Shown: piece by piece, positions 17,365-24,306 of the stretch
Position numbering within the stretch: the stretch's first letter is position 1
How the letters are laid out: each line of letters starts with the position of its first letter
Source of the DNA: DAIDJD01 sp035485275
GTDB taxonomy: Bacteria; Oederibacteriota; JAJYGY01; DAIDJD01
DNA length: 64,000 bases
Assembly (NCBI GenBank): GCA_035485275.1
Contig: DATHOE010000024.1
Coordinates: 54,690-118,689, forward strand
Direction: 5' to 3'
Program-made: the position numbers and the translations under genes
The notes under the pieces: generated by a model
Databases searched by the model: none
Seen by the model: the letters and a program-made list of their open reading frames with translations, nothing else
Told to the model about the DNA's origin: nothing

Positions 17365-19681
17365 AGCGGTACAATCCACACAGGGCCACCAGGCCCGCCA
17401 GACAGGCGGCGAGGGCGTCATAGAATAGGCTCGGATCGAAGCGGAAATCCACCTGGTGCCGCCCGGGCGGCAGCAGGACCGCCTGCAGGCCGCCGTCTGC
17501 CTTCAGCACCGGCGCGTCCCGGCCGTCCACGGCGCAGCGCCAGGAGGGGTACCAGGCGTTGGACAGCACCAGCGCCGCGTCCCGGTCCGTTGCCACGCCC
17601 AGGGAACAGCTCTGGGGGCCGCGGCCGAGCCAGACCACCCCTCCCTTGGGGGAATCAGCGGGGGTCCCGGGGCCGGGCTTGAGACCGCTGTCCACGGGCA
17701 GCGCCACCTCCAGGCGGGGATTGAAGCCGGGATCCGCCAGCAGGCGGTAGGCGTCCTCGTCCCCGCCGACCTTCCGGGCCAGGCCGGCCAGCCAGGCCCG
17801 CGGGAAGACCTTGCGGTTCTCGTAGATCGTCACGCTGTCGCCGGGTTCGGTCGAGCCGCGCCGGGTGTGGGAGAAGTAATAGCGTTCGTTCAGGAAACTG
17901 CTCCAGTCCCTGCCCGCCGCGCCCATGGCGTCGACGATCCGTATGCGGCTTTGCAGGGGAAGGGACTCCCGGCCCCCCAGGTTTTCATAACCCAGCAGTA
18001 TGTTGTTGTCGGGGAACGAATTGTCGACGTCATAAATGCGCCAGGGCTCGACGCCTTCCGGCGGCGGCGGCGGGACCGTGAAATGGGGATGGCCGACGGC
18101 GTCCGCCGGGTCGATGAAGGTTATGGAGCGCCGGATCAGCTGGCTTTGGTCGAAGCCGTGGAAACCGAGCGCCAGGAGCAGGGCCGCGGAGGCCCCCAGG
18201 CCTTTCGTCCCCCATCGCCCCGCGGCGATGAGGACGGCCATAAGCACGGGGACGAGGGTCAGCGTGGTCAGGGCCGAATTCCGGGCCAAGGCCGTGAGCA
18301 GGTCCGCCATGGGCCGGGGATCCGTATGGAAGCCCATGGCCGCGAACAGCGCGGGGACGTCCGCGACGGCGCGGGCACGGGCGCATTCCAAGGAGACCGC
18401 CGCGGCCGCCAGCGCCAGCGCCGCGAACAGCGCCGTCCCGCGCAGGGCCGCGGTCCGGCTGCCGGACGCCCGCAGGGCGTCCCAACCGAAGGCGGCCGTG
18501 ACGCACACCGCGAAGGTCACTAGAAAAAGAATGCGGCTCCAGATCCGGAAGCCGGACACGATGGGCAACGCGTGGAAGGGTCCGTAGAAGGGTGCCCATG
18601 CGTTCTGGGCGAAGAAAAACGCGGACAGCGCCAACGCCGCCATCCAGCGCACCCAGGCTTCCCGCCGCCACAGCGAAAATAATGCCCCCGCGGCCAGGGC
18701 CCAGGGCAGCAGCCCGAAGTATTCGCTGGTTTCGCTCATGCCCGTGGCACCGTGGTAGGTGGGGGATTGCCAACCGAAGAAGCCCGGCACCAGCCAGCTC
18801 AGCGCCTCCGCGGGGCTGACGGAGCCGGAGAGGAACTGCGCCCGACTCCAGCCAGCCTGGCGGGCGGACAGCGGCAGGTATTGCAGGCTCAGCCACAGTT
18901 GGGGCGCGGACAGCAGGAAGGCCAAACCCAGGGCCAGGGCCAGGCCTTGGAATACGCGGACGCCGGCTTTCATCCTCCCCGGGAAGCCTTCGGCCCCATC
19001 CTCGGCGCTGCGTCTCCATTCCATGGCCAAGGCAAAGGCGGCCACGGCGAAGAAGGTGTAGGCGAAGATTTGGCTCGCGATGGCCAGGATCTGGAGGGCG
19101 AAGGCCAATCCGCACAGGCCCCAGGCGAACCAGGACCTATCCTTGCAGGCTTTGTGTGCCGCCCAGAAGGCCCAGGGGACCAGCGCGATGCCTTCCACGA
19201 AGTTGTAGTAGCCTCCCAGCATCTGGGAAAGCTCGGAACCGGACACGGCGAAGAAGAAGGCCCCCAAAAGCGAAGCGGAGACGCCGCGCCCCAGCCTGCG
19301 CAGCAAAAAGAACATGCCGATGCCGGCCAGGGCGATGTGGATGACGGCATCCAGGCCTATCTGTATGCGCGTGGGCCAATCGGCCAGCACGGAGAGCAGG
19401 TCGCTGGGGTAAAGGAACATCAGGTTGCAGGCGGCGATCCCGGGCATGCCACCTAGGACGTCGGGCATCCAAAGGGGCCACTGGTGCACGGCGATGCTGC
19501 GCCTAAGTTCGGTCTGGAAGGCGACCCCCATCGCACTCACGTCATACCCGTAGATCATTTTGCCGGACGCGAAGACGGGCCAGCAGAGGAAGAGGGGGAC
19601 CGCGGCCAGGAAAAGGACGGAAAAAAAGGCGCCCCATCCTTCCGCCGACGGCGAAGCGGGACGGGAAGCGGGGCGCATCAC
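17348..19681 (-). CDS. YfhO-family membrane protein, copy 2
   Basis: The 777-residue paralogue of the flanking genes has the same order of parts: N-terminal helix, the loop with DLLSVLADW, the VSGSELSQMLGGYYNFVEGI segment, multiple helices, and a C-terminal ectodomain (NAWYPSWRCAVDGRDAPVLK). The region encoding this last segment is nearly identical at DNA level to the matching part of copy 3 (around 19830-19930), suggesting recent duplication or gene conversion. The ATG overlaps the stop of copy 3 by 4 bases (19678-19681). The function is presumably transfer or handling of a lipid-linked sugar at the outer face of the inner membrane, an inference from the family. Confidence 0.85.
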   Translation of the reverse strand: MMRPASRPASPSAEGWGAFFSVLFLAAVPLFLCWPVFASGKMIYGYDVSAMGVAFQTELRRSIAVHQWPLWMPDVLGGMPGIAACNLMFLYPSDLLSVLADWPTRIQIGLDAVIHIALAGIGMFFLLRRLGRGVSASLLGAFFFAVSGSELSQMLGGYYNFVEGIALVPWAFWAAHKACKDRSWFAWGLCGLAFALQILAIASQIFAYTFFAVAAFALAMEWRRSAEDGAEGFPGRMKAGVRVFQGLALALGLAFLLSAPQLWLSLQYLPLSARQAGWSRAQFLSGSVSPAEALSWLVPGFFGWQSPTYHGATGMSETSEYFGLLPWALAAGALFSLWRREAWVRWMAALALSAFFFAQNAWAPFYGPFHALPIVSGFRIWSRILFLVTFAVCVTAAFGWDALRASGSRTAALRGTALFAALALAAAAVSLECARARAVADVPALFAAMGFHTDPRPMADLLTALARNSALTTLTLVPVLMAVLIAAGRWGTKGLGASAALLLALGFHGFDQSQLIRRSITFIDPADAVGHPHFTVPPPPPEGVEPWRIYDVDNSFPDNNILLGYENLGGRESLPLQSRIRIVDAMGAAGRDWSSFLNERYYFSHTRRGSTEPGDSVTIYENRKVFPRAWLAGLARKVGGDEDAYRLLADPGFNPRLEVALPVDSGLKPGPGTPADSPKGGVVWLGRGPQSCSLGVATDRDAALVLSNAWYPSWRCAVDGRDAPVLKADGGLQAVLLPPGRHQVDFRFDPSLFYDALAACLAGLVALCGLYRYDRNR

Positions 19682-21990
19682 GGCCGCTCCCCGCGACGCA
19701 GGTTTCGCACGGCGCGAACCCGGGCCTCGCGCAGGAACAGGCCCAGCAGGGCGGCCAAGCCCGCCAGGGAGGCGGCCAAGGCGTCATAGAGCAGGCCCGG
19801 ATCGAAGCGGAAGTCCATCCGGTGCCGGCCCGCCCGCAGCAGCACGGCCTGCAAGCCCCCGTCGGCCTTCAGCACCGGGGCGTCCCGGCCGTCCACCGCG
19901 CAGCGCCAGGAGGGGTACCAGGCGTTGGACAGCACCAGCGCCGCGGGCCTGGCGGTGGAGACGTCCAAAGTGAAGCTTTGGGGGCTGCGGGCCCGCCACA
20001 GGACGCCGCCCTGCGGGCGCGGTCCGTCCAGGCCCGCGTCCGTCTCAAGGGCCACCTCGTCGCGGGCGTGGAAACGGGGATCCGCCAGCAGCCCATAGGC
20101 CGCGTCCTCCCCCGGCACCTTGACGCTTTTGCCCACCAGCCAGGCGCGGGGGAAGGCGCCGCGGTTCTCGTAGATCGTCACCTGGTCACCGCTCAGGTAG
20201 CCCGTCTGCTGGGAGTGGGAAAAAATGTAGCGCACATTCATGAGGTCGGCCCAGTCCTTCCACCGGCCGGGCACGGCCTGCAAAGCCTCCTGGATCTTCA
20301 GGAAGCTGCGCATGGGCATGGACTCCGAACCGCCCAAGTTCTCGTAGCCCATTAGCATGTCGTTGTTAGGTATGCGTTCATTGGGGTCGAAAACGCGCCA
20401 GGGTTCCAGGCCCGGCGGCGGCGGCGCGGGGCGCGTGAAATTGGGCAGGGTGGCCGCCGTCTGGGGATCCACGAAGTGGACGCAGTGCGAGACCATACTG
20501 GAAATGTCGAGGCCGTGGAATGCGAGGGCGAGGACCAGCGCAGCGGCGCTTCCCAGGCGCCTGGTCGAGAACCAGAGCAGACCGGCGCCGGCGAGGAGCA
20601 GTCCCGCGGTCGTGAGCACGGAATTGCGGGCCTGCGCGGTGAGGAATTCGGCGACGGCTTGGGGCCCGCCGGACAGCCAGACCATGTGGGGCGCGGCGGC
20701 GTCGGCGCTTTCCTTGGCCAGTCTCCAGGAAAAGGCGGTCGCCGTCAGCGCCAGGACTCCAAAAAGCGCCGCACCGCGGGCGGCCGAACCCCTGCTCGGC
20801 GCGTCCCGGAGCGCGTCCCAGCCATAGGCCGCCAGGGAGCAGACCGCGAAGGTCACTAGGAATAGCACGCGGTTCCAGTCCCTGAAGCCCGACAGGACCG
20901 GCACATGCTGGAAGAGCGCGTAGAAAGGCGTCCACTCGCGTTGGGCGAAGAAAAATGCCGCAGGGGCCAGTAGGGCCATCCAGCGCACCATGCGGTCGCG
21001 CCGCCACAGCGCGGCCAGGGCCGCCGCGGCCAGGGTCCAGGGCAGCAGCCCGAAGTACAGGCTGGTCACGCACAGGGGCAGCGAACCGTGGTAGGTCGGC
21101 TGCTGCCATCCGAAGAGCCCCGGAACGAGCCAGGTGAGCGCTTCCTGCGGGCGGATGGAGCCGGCGATGAATCCGGCATAGGTGTATCCGTGGCGGGCGG
21201 TCAGGGAAAGGTATTGCAGGGTCAGCCAAAGCTGGGGCGCGGCGAGAAGGGAGGCCAGGACCAAGGAGAGGGCCAAGCCGGTCAAGGCGGTTTTGACGCC
21301 GTTCTTGGGGTGCAGGGGAGCCGGGCCGGGGTTTCGGGCCAGTCCCAGCACGAACAGGGCCACGGCCGGCAGCGTATAGACGAGGATCTGCACGGCCACC
21401 GCCAGGATCTGAAGAGCGCAGGCAAGCCCGCACAGCCCCCACCAGAAGAGGGATCCACGTGTCTGGGCCCTGTGTGCCGTCCAGAAGATCCAGGGAACCC
21501 AGGCGACGCCCTCCACGAGGTTGTAGGAACCCCCCATCACCTGGGATAGTTCGCTGCCGGCCATGGCGAAAAAGAAGGAGCCCAGCAAGGCCCCTGAAAG
21601 GCTGCGTCCCAGGCCGCGCAAAAACAGGAACATGCCCAGTCCCGCCAGTGCCACGTGCGCCGCCGCGTCGAGGCCGATCTCGGTGGTGAAGGGCAGCCCC
21701 GAGATATAGCTGACAAGGTCCGTAGGGTAAAGGAAGGCCAGATTGCAGGAGGCGATGCCGGGCATGCCGCCGAAAACACCGTTCAACCACAGGGGCCATT
21801 CGTGTGCGGCCAGGCATTGGCCGATCGCCGCATGGAATGGGACGCCCAGGGTGAGGTCCAGGCCGTAGATCAGCTTGGACCCGGTCAAAGCCGGCAGGAA
21901 GAGGGCGCAGGGGACCAGGACCAGGAAGGCCACGGCCAAAAATACGGACCATTGTTTTGGGGCGGGACGCATAGGGGATTCAAGGGCCAT
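19678..21990 (-). CDS. YfhO-family membrane protein, copy 3
   Basis: This is the first gene of the tandem YfhO operon, 770 residues. It carries MAGSELSQVMGGSYNLVEGV, YPTDLVSYISGLPFTTEIGL near the N-terminal loop, MGYENLGGSESMPMRSFLKI before the ectodomain, and IYENRGAFPRAWLVGKSVKV within it. Its ATG lies 10 bases after the stop of the RHH antitoxin gene, so an upstream promoter may serve both. The last ~20 residues after DALAASLAGLAALLGL are arginine-rich. The three copies differ mainly in the transmembrane region, as expected if they act on different acceptors (inference). Confidence 0.85.
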   Translation of the reverse strand: MALESPMRPAPKQWSVFLAVAFLVLVPCALFLPALTGSKLIYGLDLTLGVPFHAAIGQCLAAHEWPLWLNGVFGGMPGIASCNLAFLYPTDLVSYISGLPFTTEIGLDAAAHVALAGLGMFLFLRGLGRSLSGALLGSFFFAMAGSELSQVMGGSYNLVEGVAWVPWIFWTAHRAQTRGSLFWWGLCGLACALQILAVAVQILVYTLPAVALFVLGLARNPGPAPLHPKNGVKTALTGLALSLVLASLLAAPQLWLTLQYLSLTARHGYTYAGFIAGSIRPQEALTWLVPGLFGWQQPTYHGSLPLCVTSLYFGLLPWTLAAAALAALWRRDRMVRWMALLAPAAFFFAQREWTPFYALFQHVPVLSGFRDWNRVLFLVTFAVCSLAAYGWDALRDAPSRGSAARGAALFGVLALTATAFSWRLAKESADAAAPHMVWLSGGPQAVAEFLTAQARNSVLTTAGLLLAGAGLLWFSTRRLGSAAALVLALAFHGLDISSMVSHCVHFVDPQTAATLPNFTRPAPPPPGLEPWRVFDPNERIPNNDMLMGYENLGGSESMPMRSFLKIQEALQAVPGRWKDWADLMNVRYIFSHSQQTGYLSGDQVTIYENRGAFPRAWLVGKSVKVPGEDAAYGLLADPRFHARDEVALETDAGLDGPRPQGGVLWRARSPQSFTLDVSTARPAALVLSNAWYPSWRCAVDGRDAPVLKADGGLQAVLLRAGRHRMDFRFDPGLLYDALAASLAGLAALLGLFLREARVRAVRNLRRGERP

Positions 21991-22000
21991 GGGAGCGATT

Positions 22001-22273
22001 TTAAGCCGCTTTCACCACATAGTCCACGATGGCGTCCCGCATCATGCGGTGGTATTTGACGCCCTTCTTTTTGGCCATCTGTTTGGCGAGGTCCACGAAT
22101 TTCTTCGGGATGCGGATCGTCACGGTGGGGTCCTGGGGCGCGAAGCTAAAGTGGACTTTGCCCCATTTTAGCGTGCCTATGTGATCCGACAGGTCTTCGA
22201 CTAAAGGGTCGTCTTCGATTTCTTCCTCAGTCGGCTTGGGCTTTTCACGGTTCCTAAGCTCCTTTGCATGCAT
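22001..22273 (-). CDS. ribbon-helix-helix antitoxin (BrnA/CopG-like), apparently orphan
   Basis: From the ATG at 22273 this encodes 90 residues. The C-terminal half, TVTIRIPKKFVDLAKQMAKK then GVKYHRMMRDAIVDYV, is a CopG/BrnA-type RHH DNA-binding unit, and the N-terminal part is acidic as in toxin-neutralising arms. The frame stays open upstream to an ATG at 22339, but those extra 22 residues match the tail of a BrnT toxin, so I treat them as part of a decayed toxin. No strong ribosome site is seen at either start. A solitary antitoxin can persist as a repressor. It lies 10 bases before the YfhO operon. Confidence 0.65.
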   Translation of the reverse strand: MHAKELRNREKPKPTEEEIEDDPLVEDLSDHIGTLKWGKVHFSFAPQDPTVTIRIPKKFVDLAKQMAKKKGVKYHRMMRDAIVDYVVKAA

Positions 22274-22394
22274 GGATCGGGCGCTGGTCGGACGAACGAA
22301 TCGACGGTTCTCTCGGATACGAATGGTGAAGGATTCCATCCTTGGTGAGCCCTACGGACAAATAACGTTGTTCGGGCCTGGAGTGTTTGGGATC
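22274..22394 (-). pseudogene. remnant of a BrnT-type toxin, 5' truncated and frameshifted
   Basis: Reading the minus strand from 22394 to 22341 gives DPKHSRPEQRYLSVGLTK, close to the BrnT core pattern D-P-x-H-S-x-x-E-x-R-x-x-x-x-G. The following BrnT-like segment, FTIRIRENRRFVRPTSARS then MHAKEL, is present but one base out of phase, so the frame changes somewhere in ~22325-22340. The expected N-terminal part of the toxin is missing, replaced upstream by the hairpin at 22412-22450. The adjacent RHH antitoxin gene is where brnA would be. Family recognition is by eye. Confidence 0.55.
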
Positions 22395-22411
22395 TGGGGG
22401 CCCATAAACGA

Positions 22412-22450
22412 ACAGCCCGGCCGAGCGGTTCGTCCGCCTGGCCGGGCTGT
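22412..22450 (-). terminator. hairpin terminator downstream of spoVG
   Basis: Two perfect 11-base arms (ACAGCCCGGCC at 22412-22422 and GGCCGGGCTGT at 22440-22450) enclose a further short GCGG/CCGC pairing. On the minus strand the hairpin is followed by TTCGTTTA, a modest U tract. It lies 46 bases past the spoVG stop and would separate spoVG from the antitoxin-YfhO genes. Confidence 0.7.
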
Positions 22451-22496
22451 GGGTTCACACGCTGTCAAAAAGGGAGCTTAGATCGAAAGAAGGCCC

Positions 22497-22805
22497 TCAG
22501 GCCGCCAAAGTCTCCTCGGACACGCTGCCCGCGCCGGAGGAGTCCACTTCGCGCTGGTAGGCCTCCAGCACAAAACTCTGCAGCTCGTCGCGCATGGCCT
22601 TGCTGGTGGGGAAGTAGATGTCCTGGTATTCGCCGTCTCCGGTTTTGCGGTTGGGCATGGCCACGAACAGGCCGTTTTTGCCCTCAATGACCCTCAAACC
22701 GGTGAGGTAGACCGTGTCGTGGACCTTGACCGAGACCAGGGCGCGGAGGCTGTCCTTGGTGAAAAGGGTGACCCGGGCCTGGCTGAAGGGCAGATTGTTT
22801 TGCAT
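22497..22805 (-). CDS. spoVG: SpoVG family protein
   Basis: The 102-residue protein matches SpoVG: RVTLFTKDSLRALVSVKVHD, then LRVIEGKNGLFVAMPNRKT and DGEYQDIYFPTSKAMRDELQ. SpoVG proteins bind nucleic acids and act as post-transcriptional or site-specific regulators in Firmicutes and spirochaetes. The ATG at 22805 was preferred over upstream in-frame starts because AGGAG sits about six bases before it. The C-terminal ~18 residues are an acidic, serine-rich tail. It is 128 bases downstream of lexA in the same direction. Confidence 0.9.
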   Translation of the reverse strand: MQNNLPFSQARVTLFTKDSLRALVSVKVHDTVYLTGLRVIEGKNGLFVAMPNRKTGDGEYQDIYFPTSKAMRDELQSFVLEAYQREVDSSGAGSVSEETLAA

Positions 22806-22933
22806 GAACGACTCCTGTACTTGGGAGGGTGGTTCCCCTTTCACCATGAAAGGATGGATTCCCTCGGGGCGGTGGAACAGCGTGACGGTGGAACATTCGC
22901 ATCAGTGGAGCAGGCGCCGGGGCGCCCTTGAAA

Positions 22934-23587
22934 CTAGTACTGCCGCAGGAGGCTGACCACCCTTCCCAGGATGGCGAAGTCGTCGCCGACTTTGCGGGGC
23001 GGGTAGGCCGGGTTCGCGGACACCAAAAAGACCCCGTCGGGACGGCGCTGGAAGTATTTGACCGTGGCCTCTTCGCCCAGGAGCGCGACCACGATCTCGC
23101 CCTGCTCCGCGGTGCGCTGCTGGCGGACCATGACCAGGTCGCCTTCCAGGATGCCGGCCCCGATCATGGAGTCGCCCTTGACCTTGAGGCCGAAGACCTC
23201 GCCGGTGCCGTAACGCAGGAAATTGCGAGGCAGCGTGAGCGTATCTTCGACATTTTCCGCGGCCAGCAGGCCCGGGCCCGCGGACACCATGCCCAAAACC
23301 GGCACCCGTATGAAGTCCTTGAGCATGTCGGCAAGCCCGCGCTCATAGTGCTGCTGCGAGGCCTCGGTCTTGAAGGAACCGCCGATGCGCAGGGCGCGGG
23401 GCTTGCCCTTGTCCCAGTCCAAGGCCCCTTTGCGCTTGAGGTAGTCCAGGTGGGTCTGCACCGTGCCGATGGACACCTCGAAATGCCCCGCGATCTCGCG
23501 CAAAGAGGGGAAGTATTCGTTCTCGCCGTGGTACGCGGTGATGAAGTCCAGGATCTCACGCTGGCGGTCGGTCAAATTCGGGTCCAT
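22934..23587 (-). CDS. lexA: LexA repressor
   Basis: The 217-residue SOS repressor has a winged helix at residues ~1-68 (LTDRQREILDFITAYHGENE, SLREIAGHFEVSIGTVQTHL) and an S24 autoprotease domain. The self-cleavage bond is Ala103-Gly104 in GMVSAGPG, and the catalytic dyad is Ser140 (KGDSMIGAGI) and Lys177 (ATVKYFQ), all intact. The ATG at 23587 has AAGGAG five bases upstream. A 66-residue gene precedes it by 16 bases, so transcription probably starts upstream of that gene. I could not identify a clear LexA box near its own promoter. Confidence 0.96.
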   Translation of the reverse strand: MDPNLTDRQREILDFITAYHGENEYFPSLREIAGHFEVSIGTVQTHLDYLKRKGALDWDKGKPRALRIGGSFKTEASQQHYERGLADMLKDFIRVPVLGMVSAGPGLLAAENVEDTLTLPRNFLRYGTGEVFGLKVKGDSMIGAGILEGDLVMVRQQRTAEQGEIVVALLGEEATVKYFQRRPDGVFLVSANPAYPPRKVGDDFAILGRVVSLLRQY

Positions 23588-23603
23588 GGGGCTCCTTGGG
23601 GTG

Positions 23604-23804
23604 TTAGGGCGCCAGCACCAAAGCTGGGGCCTCTTCCCGGTGGTCGAACAGCAGGTTTTCGCATCCGAGTTGCGCCAGGCTTTGGTCCACCAGGCGGCGG
23701 GCCATCCAGTAGGCGGCATCGCCGTTGAGTTCAGGCCTGGACCGCAGGAGTGCGGCTGCCTGGTCAAAAACGCGGGTCCAATATCCTCTCGGCTCAGTGC
23801 GCAT
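23604..23804 (-). CDS. small hypothetical protein upstream of lexA
   Basis: From the ATG at 23804, with GAGGA five bases before it, this encodes 66 residues. An in-frame ATG at 23852 would add 16 residues of low plausibility. The product is soluble and helical, with a W-x-R-V-F-D-Q-A-A-A-L-L stretch and one cysteine in QLGCENLL. It sits 16 bases before lexA and is probably co-transcribed with it. I do not recognise the family, and no function is assigned. Confidence 0.6.
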   Translation of the reverse strand: MRTEPRGYWTRVFDQAAALLRSRPELNGDAAYWMARRLVDQSLAQLGCENLLFDHREEAPALVLAP

Positions 23805-23981
23805 ACAGTCCTCGTCAGCTTGCCTCTCGGGGCCGTTCCCGGAGGGGCTCATCCGAAGCGCGATCCTCTGCGCTCCGGTCCAGGCTGGTTTCCCGGACCG
23901 CCGGGATAGGGATTCAGCCTGGATATTTTCTTTTCCCGATCTCCGCGGCGGATGTCATCGCACACCGCGGTCTTCTTGCGC

Positions 23982-24089
23982 CTAGCGGGTCTGCTTGCCG
24001 GCCCAGTAGGAGATGGTGCAGGCGACGGCGGAGGCCAGGGTCATGATGAGAAAGGCCAAGCCGTTCAGGTCCGTGTGTGTCGTGTGCAT
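23982..24089 (-). CDS. 35-residue single-pass membrane peptide
   Basis: The ATG at 24089 has a strong ribosome site (AGAGGAG, seven bases upstream). The product begins MHTTHTDLNG, has one hydrophobic helix (LAFLIMTLASAVACTISYW) and ends AGKQTR. A sigma70-like promoter with a palindrome in its spacer lies upstream (24169-24197). The size, single helix, strong start signal and nearness to lexA recall SOS-induced membrane peptides such as TisB. That comparison is an inference from architecture, not sequence similarity. It could instead be a benign small membrane protein. Confidence 0.6.
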   Translation of the reverse strand: MHTTHTDLNGLAFLIMTLASAVACTISYWAGKQTR

Positions 24090-24111
24090 GATGCGCTCCT
24101 CTTTTGATGAT

Positions 24112-24127
24112 CCATACACTCGTATGG
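24112..24127. promoter_or_regulatory. palindromic operator candidate A
   Basis: CCATACACTCGTATGG is a perfect 6-4-6 palindrome. It lies 22 bases upstream of the 35-residue peptide's ATG, inside the predicted leader. Its centre is 63 bases from that of the related palindrome at 24174-24191, six helical turns, so two dimers would face the same side of the DNA. The cognate regulator is unknown; LexA is a candidate. Confidence 0.6.
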
Positions 24128-24146
24128 TTCGATGGGTAAAAAAAGG

Positions 24147-24162
24147 GCCAGTTCTTACTGGC
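24147..24162. promoter_or_regulatory. palindrome B between the two CCATAC operators
   Basis: GCCAGTTCTTACTGGC is a perfect 6-4-6 inverted repeat of different sequence from its neighbours. It covers the expected transcription start of the minus-strand peptide gene. It could be another operator or a 5' RNA hairpin. Confidence 0.45.
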
Positions 24163-24168
24163 AAAAGA

Positions 24169-24197
24169 AATGTACCATACACAAATATGGTTTGCAA
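24169..24197 (-). promoter_or_regulatory. sigma70-like promoter of the 35-residue peptide, operator in its spacer
   Basis: On the minus strand TTGCAA (24192-24197) and TACATT (24169-24174) are separated by exactly 17 bases. The spacer is filled by the palindrome ACCATA-N6-TATGGT (24174-24191), a partial copy of operator A. A protein bound there would block RNA polymerase, the classic arrangement for strong repression. Confidence 0.55.
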
Positions 24198-24227
24198 GTG
24201 AAATATCTAAAAACAATCGCTTTTTAG

Positions 24228-24255
24228 TTTACTATCATAAAATCTCCCATAATAT
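24228..24255 (+). promoter_or_regulatory. AT-rich sigma70-like promoter of the NtrC-type gene
   Basis: TTTACT (24228-24233) and TAATAT (24250-24255) are 16 bases apart in a markedly AT-rich stretch (~24190-24300), unusual in this GC-rich window. Transcription would start near 24262, giving a leader of about 45 bases. No -24/-12 sigma54 element was seen. Confidence 0.45.
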
Positions 24256-24306
24256 ATGACTGCAAAATTACTTTTTCTATTAAAACCCATACTACAAGGT
24301 ACTGCA

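Noticed and set aside
15022..21990. Tandem YfhO genes as an assembly artefact of one gene
   Set aside because: The three copies differ throughout their membrane regions and have distinct lengths and ends, so they are real paralogues.
23860..23980. Hairpin CCGCGG...CCGCGG past the 35-residue peptide gene as a terminator
   Set aside because: Six-base arms with a 16-base loop and no T tract are too weak to call in GC-rich DNA.
23588..23990. SOS box controlling lexA itself
   Set aside because: I found no copy of CCATAC-N4-GTATGG nor of the common LexA boxes of E. coli or Bacillus in the upstream gap, so autoregulation cannot be shown.
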